Shown: positions 49,471-61,504 of the stretch, one piece after another
Numbering within the stretch: the stretch's first letter is position 1
Layout: each line of letters starts with the position of its first letter
NCBI GenBank assembly: GCA_004794655.1
Contig: SMMW01000585.1
Span: forward strand, 4,723,501 to 4,787,500
Direction of reading: 5' to 3'
Length of the DNA stretch: 64,000 nt
DNA from: Marisa cornuarietis
Lineage: Eukaryota > Mollusca > Gastropoda > Architaenioglossa > Ampullariidae
Program-made: the position numbers and the translations under genes
The notes under the pieces: model-generated
The model's database searches: none
The model's input: the letters and a program-made list of their open reading frames with translations, nothing else
What the model was told of the DNA's origin: nothing

Positions 49471-52400
49471 CACAGCGACCACAAATCCCAAACAACACGG
49501 TCTTGACTTCACACCCCCGTCAAGTCGGCCCTCTGATTAAAAACCGCGCAGCTTCTGCGGGTGACCAAGACATGTTTCTCGGCAACTGCGGTCTTCTGAG
49601 GGTCAGAGGGGACTTGTTTGTGGGGGGTCAGTGTTGGGGGCAGCTGTTGCCTCCGAGAGTCACCATAGGCAACAATGCACAGGCCAAGTGGTGTGGACAG
49701 CTGGGCATTTCTTGCAGGTTTAGTCGTCACTGAGGCAAAATGCACGGTTCGCACATTTCGCTTACATCTCTACAAAGACCTTGACTTCTGCTTTCCCTTG
49801 GGCTCTGGTCCATCGTTTACAAAGAAAGACTTGGTCACATGACAACAGATACATGTATACATTTAATATGTGCCACGTGATGGCGAAATATTTTAGGTAT
49901 TTTCGCCAGAAGGCTTGCGAGGTCTGCTAAAAGGTTTTCGCCAATCCGGATTGACAGATCTGAGAATAAGGAAGTTTAGACGACTCGCCAGGCATAGAAA
50001 ACTTCCTGATCTCCAATGTCGATTCTGCAAGAATTATTTCACATATTGTTCGCTTCTGTTGGAAGAAAAACTTTCCCGTTATGATTAAGAAGTAAATGTG
50101 CTTAATATGTGTCACATACGCTTAATGTTTATAGGTATTTGTATCCAAACGTCCATGAACTATTGACACGGTAGTTGACAAAATAACCATCCATCACCAC
50201 TTTTCTTTCATCGTCAGCATACTATGAACATCTGCCTGCGGCACTGGTCGCAAACTCATTGCTTTGCGTGTGCGCCAGCAGTGTCAAGGATGGTGTGTGT
50301 GTGTGTCGTCGTCGTTGTCTTCGTCTGCTTCTTGCATATTTGTGTCAGTCTTTTAACATGAAATGTGCCGAGAGTTTTGTGTGTTTGCACGTGGATGAAA
50401 TTAATCGACACCCCAACCCTTTCAATTTTGTTAAGTCTATCTAGATGACGGAGACAGTACAATTGGAAACCTCTAACCTGCTCACTGTACAGCTCTTCCA
50501 TGTATCAGAGAGAGCAGACTTTTCCGACGGAGTGCACTCAATGACACCAGACAAAAGAAAATAAACTGCTTTGATTTTATTTCTGCTTTCTGTTCGGAAA
50601 CAATCTCTTCTCAATCTTGCTGTGTGGCCGTCGTCCGTACGTATACAGCCCGGACTTTAAGCTGGACAAGGCGAGAGACTAAACCCACATGCCACTCAGC
50701 CGTGAGGCCTACAACGAGTCCTACTCGGGTGTGCTGAGGGAGCTTCTCACCTTTGATTGTCAGAGAACACAGGCCGGAAGATGCTAAAGGGATTCTGTTT
50801 CACCTTTCCTAGAGGGGTCAGCCCGCTTGCCTCGTTCACCAGTGGCTATCCTATTGTCCGCTTAACGACACCTCGATTGGGGGGCGGGATGGGACTGGGA
50901 AGGTTGATGTCTGCTATCACCCGCCGGCATGCCTGACGACGCCATCGCCTTCGTTATTGCTACAAATACACTGGGCGGAGTGTACTCGGTGACCACTGGT
51001 TGGCGGTGTCTGTAATGTACTCATCTCCAGCCGCGTGACGGCCCTCCTGTCAGAAGGGATGACGCTGACACCGTTGACCGTAGAGCTGCCAGTTGTGAAG
51101 CAGGAGGTCTACAACACCTATAGGCACAAGGTACCTGCGTTAACAGAAATACAAGAGCGACTCGCTGCGAGCTAAAAGAAACTTTTTATAAGGAAAAAGA
51201 TGTATGACCAACACGTTGCTTCGCAGCAGGATCCGCTGTCAGTCAGGTAAGGGTAGGCCGGTACTTTTCTAAAGATTATCGGTCTTCCGGAGACACGCTG
51301 ATGTCGATGATTGTCGACGTTTCGACTCACAGATTCCTGAGGATGATTGGATAACAGCAATGCACCGTTCCTGGGGACAGTTTACCCCCTCCTTTAATTT
51401 ATACGATTATATCTTTAACAGGATTGTTTGAATTGCGACATTACCAGACCGTTTCGAAGGGATAGTCACCTCAAGTCTTTTGTCCTTAACCTTGAATTTT
51501 TAGGAAATGCGTGTTTTATATTCCTGAAACGTGCAGTACAACAATGTTAACATTGAAAACATCTGTAGAGAACTCCATAACATATTGTACCCCCTCTCTA
51601 CTAAAGGTCTTACAAAGGATGTTTTCTGACATTTACTGAACATTAGGTAGGTACGATGCCAGTCTACCACAAGATGTTTTCCTGCTTCGTAAGGACGCTA
51701 GAGATTATGTCATATACTGTACTTGCCCTGCTCAGAACTACATTCCATCATCTGAACAACACAACAGTTACAGGACAGTTGCCCAAGTCCCCCCCCCCCC
51801 GCAAGACCTAACAGAGAAATGTCAGGCGGTTCTCCAGTCCTGGAAGCTGAGGCGGGGGTTAGTTGACACAACTTACTGCTAGTTCCGACATCACAGTGAA
51901 ATCCAAATCTTGTCACAACTGTGGCTTCACCGGAAAACAATCGAAGAAGACTACATCCACATTTAGGCAGGGGCAGGGAGCCTTCAAGGGACGGCCCCAA
52001 GGAAAAGAAAATGCGGTGAAGTAGAAACTAAAATCTCTTGCAGTTAACGAACCTGAATTAAGAGCACCTGGAATAAGTCTCCAGGGGAACAACTCTAACT
52101 CTGGTTGTCGAGAAAGTGTGCGGTGTGCCCTGCACTGTAGATGATAACATCTCACACGATCTGGAACTGTACACTTACACAAGCAGTAAATTCTCTTATC
52201 TCCCCATAACATGTCTTTATGTTCTGCAAACAGGTTTATTCTGGGTAAACACTTTTTTCTTCTGCAAGGTTTATATTGTGTAAACATAACTTTGTCTTCT
52301 TTCTACAAAAATATTTATCTTATTTAAACACTTAGTAATGCGGAACAAACATTTTATATAAACATGCGTTTATCATGGAAAACTGCAGAACTTTCTCCTT

Positions 52401-53850
52401 TGCGTAAGGCTAGAGGGCAAAGTGAGCTTGCGAGCTCTCCACGAGGTGCAAGAGCAGGTCATAGAAAGGATTCGAACGCGCAGTCAACTCATTGACGTCC
52501 TTCAGGTGCTGTTTTTAAGACTTTGAAGACATTAAAACATCGTCTCTTTCACACCCACTGTCCAACAGGTCCAACTTTTGTCTCTACTAACTAATTAAGG
52601 TTGGGGGAAATTCGGGCTCGTAACAAACCGACGGAAGAAAAGGATCACTTGACAAGTGTTAGCAGAAGAGGGAGAGAGAAAGCTCTCAGACACGTCAGCC
52701 GATTACACTGTAGACCAACTGATGAAGGGAAATATCAAAGGATGGCTGATGCCTGTCGCCTCACAATTAACGAGCTCCTTGTCAGCGTCGGCGATACTGG
52801 CCAAGAAAAGAGACATGACTGCCTTTTTAACGAGGTGAAAAGTTCAGCTATGTAAACTTTAGACAACTTAAATCTTTTTAAACTGAAACCCAAGTGTTTT
52901 TCGTGGACGGTCGTGCAGATCGCTAGTGAAAGGTGCTTAGGGACAGAGTGAAGCGGGAGTAGGGTTCCGTGGATCCACATCGAAGAAGTCCATGGGAAGT
53001 GGTGGTGAACGGGATAGGAGGGGGGTCCCTGTAATTGCCTTGTGTACACAGGGGAGATCATGTGTGATGCTCATTAGCTCCACTTCAAACATCAAAAGGT
53101 ACATTACTCTTCCCACACTTCTTACACCCTGGTAATACGGAGGTCAAGTAGCTTGAAAGCATAATTTGGATAACATAGCCCCACATAAGGCAATGTCTGC
53201 ACGTGCACAATCAACGAATTCTCCTACAAGCAATTGCACATTCCATCAGAATCTCGTCTGAAAAAGAGTCGTTCATTCGTTTGGTGGTTAGTCAAGATGT
53301 GGCCTTCAGTGTCTAGCATCCATGTCTATGTCTTTAGTGTCAAACATCTGTGAACAGCTCTCAGTGTCCAGTTTCTGGGGATGGCTTCCTAATCTGAGCA
53401 CGTCCTTTGATGAAACCAGGGAAATGAAACCAGCCAGCTTCCACATTTAGATGAGTCGTTAGGAAACATCAGGACCATGCAGCAGTAGGGATGAGTTCCC
53501 CCCCCCCGTGCCAAACGAAAAAGAGGCGGTCGTTGCTGTTAATTGTGCGAAACTTGGTCACAGACGGTTCTAACTGATAGGGTCGTGGGGGTATTAATGG
53601 CGGTGATTCAAGTCTACTGATTGATTCGGTTTGAAAAAGAAACCATTTGCAGAACACGGAGAAAAGAGGATGTTGTGTGCCAGAGGGCTTCTCGGACTAC
53701 GTGTCGTGTTGTAGGCCGACATTTAGAGACTCGAGAGGAAATATAGCAGACCTGGGCCTGCAGTCATGAAATAGATATAGGCAGGTATAGCTAATAACTA
53801 AGCGCAAAATAATATGGACCCTTGCTATGGGGAAGTGGTCTTTTACGCTG
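49471..53850. other. Unassigned stretch
   Basis: No recognisable coding family. It contains a weak SINE-like B box on the minus strand (GCGTTCGAATCC, near 52467-52478) and homopolymer C runs. Several frames of 60-124 codons are at the length expected by chance. Confidence 0.5.
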
Positions 53851-53879
53851 TCAGCATCTAAGGCAACATCATATCACGG

Positions 53880-53992
53880 TAAAGCAGCCGTAGCTTTAGA
53901 AAGGTGTGATAGGCAGAGAAAAAAAGGGTGTAGCCAAGAACCCAGTACAACAGAAGCCTAACCGTTGTGCCACCGTACCGCCCTCTGCATTA
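53880..53992 (-). mobile_element. tRNA-derived SINE fragment
   Basis: On the minus strand GGTGGCACAACGGTTAGGC is a good A box. About 20 bases on, ACTGGGTTCTTGG stands where a decayed B box would be. A tail of unknown origin follows. Confidence 0.55.
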
Positions 53993-55224
53993 AGTGACCA
54001 AGAACAGATAATAACCAGGATGCGACTGATAACAGTCACCGAAGTACGACATTAACTGTCGTGCACGCAACCTCATTAAACCTCGACAATAAGCGTCAAG
54101 ACCCAAATCAGGCGATGGCCCCTGTGCCTGCTGACCTGTGCCAGCACAGCACCTGCACAAGCATCTCTGCTTTTTTTTTTTTTTTTTGCCACGTCACACC
54201 TGTGTGTGTGTGTTGATGAAAAACAGACATCAGAGCACGGCCTCTAGGACTCATGCAGGTTCTCAAAGCCGTAGGTGGCGTAAGGCTCCCATGGCTAACC
54301 TGCAGCACCTAGTCCGGTGTAGGTGGCTCACCTATACCACCTTTTCCGGTCTTGCTCCGCGAGCGGCTAAGCCAGAGCACCTTGCGCAGATTTGCCGCAA
54401 TGTACCTGCAGGTACAGCGCCCTTCGTACGGAAAGAATCAACCGACTGCAATTAAGTTAGCACTTCAGCAGGTCCAGCTTCGACAGTAATTCCGTTCACA
54501 CCAACCGTAGTTCTAGTTTTCGTTCTAAACATGATCAGACCTTACCTAAAGTGATTAATTTCAAGGAAATTAGTAAGCTGTATCAAGACCGTTCATCCCA
54601 TTTCAATCTGTACACAAGCTGATGTCTACACCCTCGGACAGCAGAAGGAGTATGGGAACACGGAGGGAGTTGTCTCCAAACACGAATCAGATACAGCAGC
54701 TCGCAAGAGTCAGGGCTACTGGAACGAAGGATAAAACGACATCTTCAAGGACTAGTCGGGTGTATTTTTTTTTATATTGACTGGGTAAAGCTCAGTGCAA
54801 GATTCTGTTTTCCAAAATCTAGGTGAATACCTCTACCCGTTTTTGCGTCGAGATGCAAGCCTACAAACATCACTGCACAGAGAGAGGTCAAGAACACAGT
54901 CATCAGGATAGTCATTGAATACATTTCGTTGTGAAGGCCCTCAGCCAATGGGAGAGCTGAAAATGGACCTTAATTAGCCATATCGTGACATCACAATTTT
55001 GATCTCTTTCTGTGTATGGTGATGTTCGTGATGTCCCACTAGTTCTTTAATTTAGCCGTCTTTCTCGGTCTGGCTTAGAGGTTCGTTATTAATTAAAATT
55101 CCATGATCACGAACGGGTTGGGTGTTGATCGGTGATCTAGATTCAGTTTGTTCTCGGTTTTCGGAGAGGAGCTAGAGTGCGATGGCTGATCATTTTGAAC
55201 CAGGTGTAGAGAAAGAGTGCTTAA

Positions 55225-55462
55225 CCCTCTTGGTTCAAGATAAAAATGAACATTACAATGACTGGCTTATAACTGAAGACTGCGAAGACGACAGTGGGTG
55301 AAGTTTGTTTTTTTATTATTGTTGCTCTGAGATAAACATTAGACCAAGAAACCTAGACATTTTTGGAAGAGAAAAGTTGAACTTTGCAATAAAAAGTAAT
55401 GAAAATCGCCTTGCACGTGCTACCCGGCAAAGCCACGATCGTGGCCTTTCAAACCAAGAGAG
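55225..55462. mobile_element. piggyBac-like MITE, 238 bp
   Basis: TTAA is found immediately outside both ends (55221-55224 and 55463-55466). The left end CCCTCTTGGTT and the reverse complement of the right end CTCTCTTGGTT differ at one base. TTAA target duplication with C-rich termini defines the piggyBac superfamily. Inside the right end lies the palindrome GCCACGATCGTGGC. It has no transposase. Confidence 0.7.
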
Positions 55463-56103
55463 TTAATTAAGACAAGAAGAGCCGTTAAGGGGTTCTTCTG
55501 CTTGAAACCAATTGCAGGTGGACGTGAGAAGAGGGAAGAGCTGTTTTCTTGCTTCTCCACTTTGTGGGCGTCATTTCCGAATTCAAGTTGCGTATAATGT
55601 ACCGAAACACCCCGTTTTATGTCAGCTGTCTCATTTAAAATGCATGGCCTGTAGATTTTAGCGAGAACATGCTGGAATGTGTAAACATGTCAAAGTTTCC
55701 GCACCATAAATTTTGTTTCTAAGCCGAGGTCGCAAGCAAGCATGATAAATAAGCTGGTGTTTGACAAACTGTTCAGGTACAGACCAATATATCGACTTGA
55801 GAAGACTACTCTTAACAAAGACTACGTGTGATGTTCGACACAAACTTCGCTTCTCTAGTAAAAAGTAAGGATAGTGCTGTGACCTTAAATCATAAGAGCG
55901 TGAAAGAGACAGGGGTCATTACAGGCTCAGAAACCATAAAACAAGCGAAAATGTCTAGGGAAAAAAATCGGACAACTATAAAAGTCTCCCTAATCTATTC
56001 TTCACTAGGATTTAGTTCACGTATGTGCGAAAAATTCTACACTTAATAAGAACTACACATAAAACCTAAAACCGTCAACTTACTTCGTTGACCGCACGAT
56101 GAA

Positions 56104-56349
56104 ATGTACTATTGTAGCGACTTCTTCTTGGAACCACAGAAGCACGTTGGACAGGACAAGGAAAGAGCACTCTTGCATATGGTGACTATCTTGTGGTCTG
56201 GAAGAAACGACGGCCAACGGAAAGATGGGGTTGCAATCATAATCCCAAAACAATACAAGAATTCCTTACAAGAACAGAAGCCAATCAGTGAACGCCTGTT
56301 GTATTCCAGGCACATTTCCAGATTCATCAAGTTCTCCGTCTTGACCAGC

Positions 56350-56416
<67 letters not shown>

Positions 56417-57290
56417 TGAAGATTTTTATAGCGCATATTCACACTCATTCGGATGAGGCAGAGGAAGAGGACAAAGAAGACTTCTATAGCAGCTTAAAGG
56501 TAGCAGTGGAAAGCAATCGTTTTCATGATGTAATAACAGTACAGAAAAATGCCAGTGCTAAAGTAGGGTAGGCAGCAAGTTCGAAGGAAGAGAAGAGAGT
56601 TTGCAGAAGCCGAGCTATAAGAGCAGAAGAATCTGCAGAAAGACAACGAACATGGTTGAACAAGGTCACCAAAAAATCTACCAGGGAATAGAAATGGCAG
56701 TCAAGATTTGCCTTTAAAAACTCAAGATGAGAACATCATCACTAAAGAAAGTAAGAAAGCACAAAGATGGAAGGAATACTTCGAACAAGTGCTCAACTGA
56801 CCAAGCCCTCCCTCCAATATTAGCTAATATCCCGGAAAGTGAAGAAGACCTGGACATAAATCTGGACCCTATCAACGTGACAGAAGTAAAGGAAAGTATC
56901 CGACAATAAAAAATGGCAAAGCTTCATTGTCTGCTGGGCTTTGATCCAAACTGTTAAAGCTGGAGGTAGATGAATTCCGGAAGCTGCATTGCAAGATCTT
57001 CCCAGAAATATGGGATAATGAACAAACGCCAGAAGAATAGAATAAGGACGTTATCTTCAAACTGCCAAAGAAGGGTGACTCAGGGGACTGCAATAAGTGG
57101 TGAGGCATAACCTTGTTATCATAGACAAGTTTCAGTGGAAGAATTTTGAAAAGGCTCTCCACTGTTCTTGACGACATCAGCAGGTAAGAACAAGCGTGCT
57201 TTAGAAAAGGAAGATCGTGCACTGATCTTCACCTTGAGGCAAATTGTAGAACAAAGAACAGAATAGAACAGAACTCTCTACGCGGTGTTC
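56104..57290 (+). pseudogene. Decayed non-LTR retrotransposon ORF (endonuclease plus reverse transcriptase)
   Basis: The first part (56104-56355) reads like an AP-endonuclease core: W-S-G-R-N-D-G-Q, G-V-A-I-I-I, then P-I-S-E-R. After the (AAT)n tract, E-E-D-K-E-D-F-Y and a weakened copy of the D-M-N-A-K-V-G motif follow. Farther on come W-K-E-Y-F-E-Q-V-L-N, P-E-S-E-E-D-L, I-W-D-N-E-Q-T-P-E-E, F-K-L-P-K-K-G-D, G-I-T-L-L-S and E-Q-A-C-F-R-K-G-R-S-C, the N-terminal reverse transcriptase blocks in their usual order. Several stops, mostly at W, R or Q codons, and frameshifts kill the ORF, and the catalytic Y-A-D-D region is absent. The pattern fits the RTE or a neighbouring clade; the exact clade is not settled. 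Confidence 0.75.
56351..56412. repeat. (AAT)n microsatellite inside the LINE endonuclease region
   Basis: About 20 AAT units, followed by AAAAAATGAAGATTTTTATAGC. The tract sits where the endonuclease reading should continue through an I-I-Q-x-Y-A-P-T-N type strand. Confidence 0.97.
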
Positions 57291-57744
57291 GCAGAGCTTG
57301 AGAAAAAAAAGGTTTGTTTTTTTTTTTGGGGGGGGGGCAGCATACACCTTGAGTAATTATCGAAAATCCTTCATTACTATGGATTATCACAGAAAACGTA
57401 AATGTAATAAAACACTATACGCAGATTTCCATTGTCAGTTGGTTTGTAACAACAGCAAGCTAACAGACAACTTCAACATTAGTACTGGTGTCAAACAGAC
57501 AAAATAGAGCTCTTTAGCGGATGCCTTATGTAAAACCAAAGTACGAAGAGGACTAAGCAAGTAAATATATGCGGATTGGTCTAAACATTCTGTAATATAT
57601 TATGTAAAAAGAAATAGCCTGTACAATATTGCAGTTGTTATACAAACCATTCAAATAAGAACAACGAAAGGAAATCAAATGTTGACGACAACCAGTGACA
57701 TACTTCCCCAACTGCTGCTGGCGTACTACAAATGAGACTGTCAA

Positions 57745-57922
57745 GGAGAGGAGGGGATTAGTGTTTTACGCCGAGCCAGCAACTAAGCCTTTAACACGAC
57801 AAGTCAGCCAGCCCTGTAAACATATGCCACATGCAGAGAAAGAACAGGATGCTTAAGACGAGATCTGAACCCTTCACCGTTCTGGTGATAGGCGCTAACC
57901 TTTGCGCCACTGGACCACTCAC
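57745..57922 (-). mobile_element. tRNA-derived SINE, well preserved head
   Basis: On the minus strand CCAGTGGCGCAAAGGTTAGC matches the A box, and GGGTTCAGATCTC the B box at normal tRNA spacing. A conserved-looking central part follows (GGCTGGCTGACTTGTCGTG) and then GCTGGCTCGGCGTAAAACAC near the 3' end. It is the best SINE in the window. Confidence 0.75.
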
Positions 57923-58030
57923 ACGGTCAAGGAGTTTCATCGATTCTATTGGAGCGTTACGCCCTTCCAACGATGTCATCACGGACTTGTATTACTGGAC
58001 TGCTTGCCGAAGATTTTTTTAGTGAAGTCA

Positions 58031-58126
58031 TAGAACGAGGCTGGTTAGGAAATAGCTTCCGGTTTAGCCACGTTTCAGTTTAACTACTAGAACGAGGCTT
58101 TGGACGATATAGCTTCCGGTTTATTC
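58031..58126. repeat. Two-copy tandem repeat, period 57 bp
   Basis: TAGAACGAGGCT and TAGCTTCCGGTTTA occur in order at 58031 and again at 58088, with diverged sequence between them. Confidence 0.8.
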
Positions 58127-58314
58127 ACATTTATTTTTAAGGCTCGCCGAGACTAAGAGCGGAGAACTTCGCAAGAGGCTCAGCGTTGGTCTCGGCAGAC
58201 AGACAGCAATCCACCTTTACACGTCCGTGATGTCATAGTACAATGATTTAGGATTTTAGACAGCTGTGGAGTTGTATTCCATCATCTTGTATTCTTCTAA
58301 CCAGAGGCTTTAAT

Positions 58315-58491
58315 GCAGCGTTTCTCAACCTTTTACTTGTGACGCCCCCCCCCCCCAGACGAATAAAGGTACGTCCGCGCGCCCCCCTTAGCCACTAATA
58401 CCTATATGAGATATGAGAAAATGATCGCCTTTGCGGCCCCCTTTTCAGCAGCTTGCGCCCCCCCCCCGCGCCCCCCAGGTTGAGAACCGCG
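58315..58491. mobile_element. hAT-type MITE, 177 bp
   Basis: The left end reads CAGCGTTTCTCAACCT, and the reverse complement of the right end reads CCGCGGTTCTCAACCT. A perfect 8-bp target duplication GCTTTAAT flanks it (58307-58314 and 58492-58499). The CAGNGGTTCTCAACC terminus is well known from non-autonomous hAT elements in many animals. The interior has three C-rich runs. Confidence 0.88.
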
Positions 58492-58525
58492 GCTTTAATG
58501 TCAAAGAATAAAGTTTCAAATATTT

Positions 58526-58554
58526 TATATATATATATATAGAGAGAGAGAGAG
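58526..58554. repeat. (TA)n(GA)n microsatellite
   Basis: Alternating AT switches to alternating AG, 35 bp beyond the hAT MITE. Confidence 0.95.
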
Positions 58555-59780
58555 ATTCGTAAAAGAGAAGCCATTTTGAATATAAAGATGTCTGGAATAC
58601 GTCAAATATGTTTCAGAGGTGCATCCAGACTAAAATATGCAGAAGGGTGAAATATCAAAAAGCGTCTCAGTCGTTGTACAATACGAAAGTCTTTACTGCT
58701 GTGCTAGACGGCGCCTCGCCCCCCCTGCAGACAGTTGTCGGGCTTAGAACACAAAGGGAATGCAACTGTGTAATGGTATGCATTTATGCATAGAAATATT
58801 TTACTCACAAAGCTGTAAACATAACGGATGGGAACAAACGACAAGCTATAAATAAACGTGGCGCCTGCGCTGTGCGGATGTGCAGGAACACCTGTCACTT
58901 GTGTTGTTAATGGTGGCGGGTGAGAAGCCTATAATAGCTGAAAGTAGCAGGACGCGTTTCCCAGATGTACAATCCAGTCCTAGTGAATAACAGCACGATA
59001 ACAACCACAGTATTGATGGTATTCGTACCTTAGGACCCACTTGTCTTCCTCATCTTCCTTTAAAAAACATTTGGTTTTTTAAAACTCATATGCTAACTTT
59101 ACCTCGTTAAAATAGAAAAACAATATTTTATTCAATAAAGAATTATTATATGAATATTTTTTCCAAATAATATTTATATATCTTTACACAGAGGGAGACA
59201 GACAGAGAAGGGAGACACAGAGGGGAGTCAGTTCGGACGGTGTTGGACTACCGAATCCATGAAATAAGTATATATATATATTATTTATATTTATATCACG
59301 GGGTACGGTGTCCGAGTAGCTGACCTCGTAAGGACTGGACAGGAGAAGGGAAATAATCGGATGGGGGTAACCATGTAAGGCGACCCTTCCACTGACCACA
59401 TCACCAGGGACTCTGCTAGGACTGGTCAGTAAGTGGAAGGGAAAAAAAACAAGGGGGCGTGGTCAAGGAAGGAAACTGAAAGAAACTCTCTATAAAAGGA
59501 GGGAAAACATCCTTTCCATTTGCCGGAAGAAGACTAAGGACAGGAATTTCCCGGTTCTAAGTGTAGTAGCCGAGACAACGGGAGGCACCGTCTTGGTAGT
59601 TGACGGCGAGTTGTTATACAGTAATGAAGTCGCTGTCGCGATGTTCCTTACCATAATGACTTTAGGGAGCACGGATCTTGCATATTAAAAAGGCTATAAA
59701 CCTGCTCGATCAACATTGTTTATGGCATATTTTGATCGGTTATCATGATGACAGACACGCCACCACCCTTTCAAAAACCG

Positions 59781-59855
<75 letters not shown>

Positions 59856-59883
59856 AAAACGTCTTTCTTTCTTTCTTTCTTTC
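59781..59883. repeat. (TTTC)n microsatellite, two blocks
   Basis: The first block is 59781-59855 and the second 59862-59883, separated by AAAACG. Confidence 0.97.
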
Positions 59884-60259
59884 GATATGTATCTGTTTTC
59901 ATAGTAAAAATAATTACAAAGTGAAATTGCGGAAAACGGGGAGGGAAGAACCCACATAAATTATTCATGGAATGCACAAACGCACAATGTTTTCTTGAAC
60001 ATAGTGCAACATTCTTTGACATATTAGTGAACAAGTTATAAAAAATATGAAAAAAAATTGTATCAAAGTGTAGTTTTATCAAAGTGCAGAAATGACTCAT
60101 TCTAATATTTTCCTGCTGAAACGAAAGAAAACACGCAAAGAGAGGGAAAGGAGAGAGGGAGAGAGAGGGAGCGGGACGTGTGACAGAGGATGAGAAAGAT
60201 TTCTTGCAGTAGGTATTGAAGTTCATGCCAGTCCCCAAAGTCAGCATTTAACAGCAAAC

Positions 60260-60260
<1 letters not shown>

Positions 60261-60316
<56 letters not shown>
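60261..60316. repeat. (CAGA)n microsatellite
   Basis: About 14 uninterrupted CAGA units. Confidence 0.97.
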
Positions 60317-60317
<1 letters not shown>

Positions 60318-60416
60318 CCAGGATTTAAAATGATTTGGAAAAAATGACGTGAAGCAATAATATGATCAGAGAAAGTTTCAGGAAAACAATCGTGCATACC
60401 ATCAATCGTCCAATAG

Positions 60417-60418
<2 letters not shown>

Positions 60419-60461
<43 letters not shown>
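60419..60461. repeat. (CA)n microsatellite
   Basis: About 21 uninterrupted units, followed by further CA-rich sequence. Confidence 0.97.
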
Positions 60462-60464
<3 letters not shown>

Positions 60465-61416
60465 CACAAACACACGCACGCACACACGACTACTCGCACC
60501 ACGAAGTATAGGTGCGGTGTCATACACAGCGAATTTTGAATGCAAGGGTCTAATGGGCATTAACTGTGAAGTTTCCTTTGAAGTCGTTATCTGAATGCTT
60601 TTATTCGCTTATAACACCGTCTTCACCGCCTCCAGCCCTTGCTGGCTTTCTGGGCTCGATATCACAAGTGAAATCAGACATAGCCCGCCCTCCGTTACAC
60701 GAGATGAATTTGCATCAGATCTAATGAGCCAGTGGCGGTGAGATAACATACTTTGTTCAATATTTTAGATGTCGGCCTTAGTGCACCGCTCCCTTTGCAT
60801 GAAAGCTAGGAAGCGAAACAAGCGACTACTTAGTATATCCTCGTACGTGACATGGACTTGAACCACTCGATGTAGCGTCACGCAATAAATCACGATTGTT
60901 TGACTTTTGAAAAGCGCAAGAAATGGCCAAAACTATCTGTTATAGAAAGAAAGGTACCGCCAAACTGTCTTGATGGGTTTTCGGAAAGCTTTTTTTAAAT
61001 ACCGGGCATGATTGGCATGTCTTGGAAGCCTGACTCCACGTCGGCAAGAACGCGAGAGGCATGCAGGTCAAAGACAAACGTGCAGGTAGGAGGCGGGTAC
61101 TGTGGTTTGCCTACGTCATAAACCCTCCATTTTATCGCTCGAACAGGTGTACAACCTTTTCGACAGGCGAGTCAGTGGTCACTTAGAATAATGATGCCAT
61201 ATAAATATCCCTCTGAGTTTAGTTTCACAGCTGTGTTAGGATAATAAGGAGGACCTAAAAGATCATTTACAAGTCCAGTTTTTGTTGTTATTGTTGTTGT
61301 TGTTGTTTCTATCTTGATCTCTTTTTTACAAGTAATCGACAGGTAATCAAATACAAATGACTAAACAACAGAGTGCTGTAGTAAATCTGAGACCTCTTGC
61401 CACACTTTTGTCCACT
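60462..61416. other. Unassigned stretch
   Basis: Apart from a (GTT)n tract near 61281-61308 I see no gene, domain motif or transposon end. Confidence 0.5.
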
Positions 61417-61504
61417 TTGTATCTTCGGAAACGAGAAGCTTTTTCTTGAATTCCCGACTTTTCCCCCTGACTAACGACATACTCTCGCCACAAAGCTAGG
61501 GCCC
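61417..61504. mobile_element. Right-end fragment of the GGGMCCGTAG-end MITE family, copy 2
   Basis: These 88 bases match 62557-62642 almost throughout (shared blocks TTGTATCTTCGGAA, GAGAAGCTTTTTCTTGAATT, ATACTCTCGCCACAAAGCTA). The left part of the element is missing. Confidence 0.8.

Noticed and set aside
49425..49733. 102-codon plus-strand open frame beside the CpG-rich block
   Set aside because: It begins in a (GGT)n run, and the peptide shows no motif. It could be part of a 5' exon but cannot be supported.
50960..51180. Possible plus-strand exon with a protein-like stretch ending before GTACCTG
   Set aside because: The acceptor is weak, the donor is not typical, and no neighbouring exon or family match was found.
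52430..52520. Good B box (GCGTTCGAATCC) on the minus strand
   Set aside because: No convincing A box at the right distance, so it is only a possible SINE scrap.
55181..55302. 40-codon acidic open frame starting GATGGCTGATC
   Set aside because: It crosses the left end of the TTAA-flanked MITE, so the reading is a chance fusion of flank and element.
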